NCBI GenBank assembly: GCA_037976565.1
Contig: CP137680.1
Span: forward strand, 28,538,873-28,602,872
Source: Mesocentrotus franciscanus
Taxonomy: Eukaryota; Echinodermata; Echinoidea; Camarodonta; Strongylocentrotidae
Direction: 5' to 3'
Length of the DNA: 64,000 nt
The translations under genes were made by a program, and so were the position numbers. Below, one piece after another: positions 33,985 through 64,000 of this stretch (the stretch's first letter is position 1; every line of letters starts with the position of its first letter). The notes under the pieces were generated by a model that worked only from the letters and a program-made list of their open reading frames with translations, was not told where the DNA came from and searched no databases.

Positions 33985-34193
33985 CAGTTGCAGAGCTACC
34001 AAGTGTCACGCATTATGCGTGAGGTCACGAAACGGAGGGTCTGAAAACGCTCTTACGCATGACGCGCACACGCGATTTCGAAATGTACGCCATACGCAAT
34101 ACGTACGCTATACCCTCGCCCGCGCGCTTGCACGCTGAGTCATGAAAATGTCACGCATAGCTGATCTTTGAACTTGGCATCTCTGCAGTTGTA
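33985..34193. mobile_element. Small TIR element (probable MITE)
   Basis: CAGTTGCAGAGCTACCAAGT at the left and the inverted ACTTGGCATCTCTGCAGTTG form imperfect inverted ends, with TCACGCAT and ATGCGTGA repeats inside. A 6-bp CAGTTG lies at both edges. Confidence 0.5.
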
Positions 34194-34199
34194 TAATTT

Positions 34200-37100
34200 A
34201 GAGTATGGTCAATTGACCCACATTACCGGACACTATGTAAATCTTCAGAAATAAAATGATATGCATTGAAGGTCAATGCGTATTGATGAGTCAACCTAAA
34301 TAAATGTGCTTATTACCCAGTGCAACAAGCGTACAGCAGCGCACAAGCAAGTTGCAGTTGTTTATCGTGACGTATTTCTTTCTAATGAGAGCGCGAACGG
34401 AATCATAACATGTTATGAATTTTGCTCTCAAAGTTTGGTGTCCAGAAACTTCTTATTTATGAGGAAATTCAGGAAAACATGAATTTGGTACCTACAGTAG
34501 ATGTTACTTTAAGTTTGGTGTCTGAACGATTTTTCAACTTTCCCTTTTGGTTTGTTTTTCACCATTATGGTTGGATAATTGAAAAAATAATTCACTCAGA
34601 ATAATACATTTCGAATTTGGAGACTCACCGATGTTTCTATCAAAAGATACAGCCCCAAAAAATCCTGGTTCATGTAATATCCATGCATTTTTTTGTCAGA
34701 ATCGACGAAAAAGACATACACGCAGAGTTATTTTGTTTCGCTACATGTAATTATAGCTTAACAGCTGCATCCCGCGATATGCAAGCATATATGCGTGTTG
34801 CTTTACTGCATGCACAACTTGTGTGCGAGCGACAAGGTCTAGCTATCTCCATTGTCTTCAATGTGCATCCGCTTCTGGGTCTGTTCGCCTAATACACATA
34901 CGCGGTCCAAATGCATATGCATGTGAAGATTTTACGCGCTGTCACCATTGGTTCGGGCTGAGTGGAGCTCACGCCTCCCTGTTTAGCTGATCCAAAATAT
35001 GGGGGAAGGGTATTTTCAAACTGTTATCGCTTGTGATCCCTTGGGGCTAGCGAAAAAATAAACGCATATGGATATTATCCTTACGTCTAGCCCTACATAA
35101 GCCTCGGGGGCTCACTTCAGGAAAGTGGCAAAGATTGGAGCTACGATGGAAACGATGTTTAAATCGCTGTTTTGATCAAGATATTTTTAGAATTCCGAAA
35201 TGAGCCCCTTCAGGGAATATGGAGAAAAACCTGCTCTTTCATATGACACCTCATTTATTGAGTATCACCTTCAGGATCACGAGTGATAAAGGTTTGAATC
35301 TCTATTTGGTAATAAAAACTTTGACCAATTTTGCATGATCGCGCAATGCACGTAGACTGCATAGGGATGCGTGCAATCTCTATGGGAAGGATTTAAGCGC
35401 ACAACATCGGGTGCGCGATCAGACACCCTACTTTAAGAATGCTTTTTGGTCAAATTGCAGATCTGCATAGTGGGTGAACAATGCAAACACCGTAGCTGAT
35501 TTCACAATGTGGAATTAAAGATAAGTAGACATCAAATATGTACCGAAGAAATATACAGTACGTTGAAATCTTCTCTTTCGAAGATTAAAAAAAAAAGATC
35601 CAAACTAGTTAAGTTTGTATATTTTGGTCTTGTAAATCATACATGTGGAAGTTAATGTACATTGATGTAAAATATGGTTTACTTTTATCTCGGTGTTTGA
35701 TTGAAGTTCATCAACAAATATTAAAGTGTCTGGTATTAAGAGCATGTCTTTTTGCTAACTGAATGGTTCCATTGTTTTGACGATCCTGGCTAAATGCCGC
35801 AGATTCACCGATTCAAAGTTAGTGGACTTCATTCTTGGGTATTTTATTTGTGTGTCACTAACTTTTCAAGACATTTAATTTAAGAAAGCTTTTCTTTGTA
35901 TGGAGAAATAGCATTAAAAGGATAGTCCACCCTGATATTGAGTTGGTTTTAATAACATTTGGCAGAAAAATGAAAGAAACAGGTCAGTGAAAGTTTGAGC
36001 AAATAAAACAATTTTAAAAAAGCTATGAATTTTTGCAGGTGCGATCAATCAAACACAAATTGGCAAAACTGTGAAGTATCTTGTGAGCTCCCCTCCCATT
36101 TGCCCCGTACTGGAAAACTTCAACAAATTATATTTCCCCTTCAGAAATTTTTGTAAACATACATTGACCCTTGCAAATATGTTTTTATACAACCCCTGTA
36201 TGACACACATCTATTCCGTCGTCAATTAGTAAAAAAGTTCATGAAATTTTTCTACAGACCAAATAGGAGAGGAGCTAGCATGATACATGTTCGTCACAGT
36301 GTTGCCAATTTGTGTTCCACTGATGACAACTTCAAAAATTAATAACTTTTCTGTTTTTACTCTGATATTGCTCAAACTTTTGGGGTCATGGGAGGATGTG
36401 CAGTCACCTTGAGCCTATAAAACAGCCAGGCCTGTCAAAGCAGTCGATATCTCTATATTATTTTCCTCATACTACTCTGTTTACCTATTATAGAATGCCA
36501 GGCAAAGTTTTTTTTTTTTTTTTTTTTTGGAGCTACATGTTTGTACATGTACATGTACATGTACACAATTTTTTTTTCTTCAGGGGATTTGTACATTTTA
36601 AGAATGCAGAAATAAAAAAATCAAAGTGAACTTTGAAATACATGTTATCATAGTTCTAAGTCCATAAATCTTGTTCATTGTTACATGGGTTACATCATAG
36701 AAATGTTCTTGCATTTTCTACATTATTCATTTATTACTCATCATTAGGAAGTGATTTATATGGTTGCTTGTACTTTTTCCATTATATGTTGTTGCTTTTT
36801 TGAAGAAAAAAGTGGGTTGGCAAACTTTATGACCCTATTGTAGTAATTGTACCATTAACAAATGATTATCAACATACTGTAAGGTTTTTTTGTTAAACCC
36901 TCTTTGGACAATAATGACAGGTTGGTCTGTGCATTGTAAAGAAAGAGGAAGAGCAATGAATATGAGCATTCATGTTTTATGTTTTTGTCACCAAGGCTTG
37001 CTTGTTTACAATGTGTTTGTAGTATAAATTTATAAAATACAGGGTTCAACAAGATTTGAGCTTATCAGCCTATCACTGTCTTTTAAAATCAATTAAGAAA

Positions 37101-37340
37101 CAATATATTTATGGTTGAAATACATGGACATACATGTATGTAGAAATCATAAACCCATAAAAGTAGGAATATGCGGTGTACATGTACATGTAATTGTAAC
37201 TTTCAGCTTTCTGGGTAGTCGACTGCCTGCACTCTATCCGTGTCGCGCGCCCGATCATCTGAGAAAATAACACACCCTCAACGCTGAACCGGAGACAGTC
37301 CTTACCTTTCATTCTCTACCTCGACGCTTGTTTTGGGGGA
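34200..37340. other. Intergenic, no gene seen
   Basis: Mostly unique AT-rich sequence. 35924-36385 holds an inverted pair AAAGTTTGAGCAA and TTGCTCAAACTTT about 350 bp apart, starting AAAGGATAGTCCACCCTG, probably an old MITE. Repeat C follows at 36456. Confidence 0.4.
36456..36620 (+). repeat. Dispersed repeat C, copy 2 with poly-T
   Basis: CTGTTTACCTATTATAGAATG then GCCAGGCAAAGT, a T run near 36507-36529, a TACATG array, and TTCTTCAGGGGATTTGTACA. The T run and TACATG array are insertions relative to 22805-22935. Confidence 0.5.
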
Positions 37341-37346
37341 TCGCAC

Positions 37347-37645
37347 AATAATAATAATAGTTCAGTTCTTGTATAGCGCATAATACGTTATGAAATAACA
37401 TCTCTATGCACTTCCAAAGAGCTTTGGAAATTATTACCCTAGCTTTAGCTCCGGCAGCCGATATCAGCGCACAGTGCATTTCAAGGAATAATCCTACCAG
37501 GTACCCATTTACCTCACCTGGGTTGAGTGTGGCAAATGTAGATCAATATCTTGCCAAAGGACATTAGTGCCGCGGCGGGACTCGAACCGCGGACCTTGTG
37601 ATCGATAGTCCGGTGACGTATCCACTCGACCACAACACCTCCACA
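37347..37645 (-). mobile_element. tRNA-derived SINE, Ser-like head
   Basis: On the minus strand: box A TGGTCGAGTGG, box B GGTTCGAGTCC, core ACTAATGTCCTTTGGCAAGA, GGTAAATGGGTACCTGGTAGG, and an ATT-repeat tail. About 300 bp; apparently full length. Confidence 0.88.
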
Positions 37646-37649
37646 ATGA

Positions 37650-39853
37650 GTGGAGACACCATGCTCTGTGTGGGGGATGCATGTAAGGGAGGAGGACATA
37701 CATGTACATGTAGATGATTGAAGAATAAAAAATATATAAATACAGAATCTAGACTACGGTAATTTCTGGGGTAATGTACAGCGTGGGTCAAATCCAATCT
37801 AAACTTGTGCAATATGTTTCCTACTTTAGACTGTGTCCACACCATACAGCTTTGAGCATAAAATTTTGCCTTTAACAATTGAATACTTTTCATGGGGGTT
37901 TTCAAATGTTGCTCAAGCTCGCTGTATGAGTCAATAGTGCATCTTGATGTACATGTATACTGTATGTACATTTACTAGGTAATCACTGTTGAAGATTCAA
38001 AGTGTTTTATAATTACTAGTGGGTTCTTGGATAATACTCGTGTCTTTCAAACTTGACACTACTTGGCTTAATTAGTCCTGGCATTTAACAATTTTCTTTG
38101 AATTTTTGAATTGGAAATACTTCTTAAGTTTTTTTTGCTATTAATTACCAAATGGCTTCAAAGATAGAGTTTTGTTCAAAGAAGATAATTGTATGGAGCT
38201 TTCAGAAGTTAAGCCGTTTGCAATGTTATCTGTACATTTGTATTAAAGCCTATAATAAATATTTTGTAAGTTTTCTGCTTTGGTGGACTTAATCCACATA
38301 CTATGTGACTCCAAGATAAATCAGAAAACAAACACCTATTTATATTTATAAAATGAAGATACTGGTTATGATTTACTAAATTGTGATGTACCGGTACTGT
38401 TTTAATTTTTTTAACAAAAAGATAAAAAAAATTGGAAGGCAAATTTACGTTTTGCTACACGTCCATACATTGTAAGCACAGAAAAAACAGAGACAACTTT
38501 CTTATTTAATACACTCTACACAATTATCATATTCAGCTGAATCTTTCCAATATATGCTACTTACAGAATACAGATCTTTTACCAGTATTGTACACCTGTT
38601 TTTTTTATAAATATATTTTCATTTTACTCATTTTTCCAGGTCTAAGGATCGGATCTTCCTGCATGAAGAACAGAAGATGATTTAATGAGCTCCAGATTGT
38701 TAGAAAGGGAGAGAAGTACAACCAGTTACCTATTAACCCACAAGTACAGTACCGGTACTACCAGTTTAATGTAATTGATTTAGTGGAAAAAGGTTGAATT
38801 ATGGCTTAATATACAGGTCATTCACACTGCATCCTGTCTGTAATTGCATAAGTTGGGGAGGAAACCACTGAGAAAATTATCAAAATTGTCTTAGTTTGAC
38901 CCACACCCATCTCAAGTTGCAGCCTGGGCGCATCAGCATAATTTATGGGGTGCCGCCAATGTCCATTTGGTGATGGGCAATTGAATTTGGAGCGTGAGTA
39001 AGATTTCAATAGGATCACAATCAAAGTGATTCTTAATCAAATTTGGAGTACTTCTGCCAAGGAAGGTTGCGCGGTGGCGGTGCAAGCGCTCAACCCCTGT
39101 CGACTAATTCCTTTCAACTTGGGCTACTGCCTCATCCTCAGATTCCAAGCAGTTTATTTCATTTCCAGCGATACAGAGGCAAGGATCTAACACAATTACT
39201 GCTCCCTGGTGTACAAAACCTGCCGGGAATATCTTATCCAATTTGGCTAATATTACATCGAAAAACGTTTTTCAGTATGAAGTGGGCATTGAGCGGACAA
39301 TAAAACATCTCAGTTTAGGCAGTAACCGGAAATATTCCATGCTGGAGCTCAGTGGCAATTTGTGTTTCATCAATTTGTGCTTGGAGAGGATTCTGTTTTG
39401 AAAAGAGACGAGTCTGGGTATGACGTGATGAGAGAGATGCATTGCATCTAAGACAAGCTCTCCTCACTCTGGCTAATGGGTTATGTGGAGCGTTTGATTA
39501 GAGAGATGTAGCAATGTGCGGAGAAGGCTGTGATTACCGATGAATGATGACTGTGTATCTGACAATTCAATCCCGAGGGATGTGAGCTATTTGCTGTATG
39601 TGACATCACCCAGGAGAGGGATACTTCGAGCTGAAAAATTGTTATGACAATTAGAAATTAGCAATATAATTAAGTGCTATTCGATTCATTCGTACTACGA
39701 TAATACTGTGTGTCTGATTGTGAAACAAACTCTACTTCTGGTTCTGCATTTCGCGATTTTCATCGATTAACTTGCTAATACTTAAAAGGCAATGCATCTC
39801 AGTAACTGAAGTGACTATTTGTCTTTGCTGATGATGAGAAGCTTGTATTTGTC
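37650..39853. other. FRMPD-like 5' flank, promoter side
   Basis: 37700-38800 is AT-rich. 38800-39853 is less AT-rich and free of recognisable repeats, so it may hold promoter and 5' UTR. No TATA box or initiator was convincing. Confidence 0.35.
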
Positions 39854-63516
<23,663 letters not shown>

Positions 63517-63599
63517 GTATAAGTAGCAATTGCATAATGAATAATACTACAAATGGGTTACATGTGACCATTTGTTCAGATAAAGCACTTTTATACTTG

Positions 63600-63935
63600 A
63601 GTGGAGGCAAGTTGGCTCAGTCGGTAAAGTGTCTGCCAGTCGAACCAAAGAAGCCTGCGGTGTTAAACATGCCACTCCCCTGTTTCATAGAAGCAGGCTA
63701 TGATATAGGGTAAAAACACTGGGTCCCCCCTCCCGGATAGGGCGTTAAATAGAGGCTCCATTTCTAAAAGGAGAGTCACCACCTTTGCACATTAAGAACC
63801 CACTGCACTATTCGTCTAAGAGTAGGGGGAATTCCTGGCGTAGTGGTTCATCTTCACAACTCCAATCAATTATCCCTGGAGAAGAGACCCTAGGGTCACA
63901 GCGATTCGGTTCACTCCCCCAGGCACAGGCGACAC
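63600..63935 (+). mobile_element. tRNA-like SINE fragments at right edge
   Basis: GGCAAGTTGGCTCAGTCGG fits box A of a tRNA head. A second tRNA-like piece, CCTGGCGTAGTGGTTCATC to GGTTCACTCCCCCAGGCAC, follows at 63834-63925. Neither folds as a complete tRNA by eye. Confidence 0.4.
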
Positions 63936-64000
63936 CAAATACTTCATAAGTGACAGTCCACAAATTAATGGCAAGTTTAATTCTATGATCATGCATCAAT

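Overview
This is a eukaryotic window with small exons, long AT-rich introns and a dense load of short transposable elements. It comes most likely from a marine invertebrate deuterostome; an echinoderm is my best guess. That rests on the domain make-up of the two genes, tRNA-headed SINEs, and over-used TACATGTA and TAGGCCTA palindromes. The species cannot be fixed from sequence alone.

Two protein-coding genes lie head to head. On the minus strand, 28594 down to 6963 is a complete RECQL5 orthologue (RecQ-type DNA helicase). I assembled it from 17 coding exons whose phases all agree; the CDS is 3702 nt, 1233 residues plus stop. It has a RecQ helicase core, a RecQ zinc-binding segment, a KIX-like RNA polymerase II interaction region, a long acidic linker and a C-terminal SRI domain. 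On the plus strand, from 39854 to beyond the right edge, is an FRMPD4/Preso-like scaffold gene. Eight exons (322 codons) encode two tandem WW domains, a PDZ domain and the first lobe of a FERM domain; the rest lies outside the window. The 11.3 kb between the two start codons holds no gene I recognise, apart from one orphan exon-like ORF at 32568-32753.

Layout. 1-6962: RECQL5 3' flank with dispersed repeats and two TAA-flanked palindromic elements. 6963-28594: RECQL5, with MITEs, SINEs and minisatellites in its introns. 28595-39853: intergenic, holding a GC-rich seven-unit tandem array, a TA-flanked element inserted in that array, an 800-bp foldback structure and a SINE. 39854-64000: FRMPD-like gene, with introns holding two Mutator-like TIR elements, a (CAAAA)n tract, SINEs and a LINE tail.

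Most worth following up: a candidate alternative first exon of RECQL5 at 27209-27275, in phase with exon 2; a decayed duplicate of RECQL5 exon 7 with an in-frame stop; a complete extra WW domain in the FRMPD gene whose remnant seems visible in vertebrate FRMPD4; two TIR elements with TAGCC ends and 9-10 bp target duplications; and SINEs in which different tRNA heads share one core. No operons, CRISPR arrays, rRNAs or intact tRNA genes were seen.
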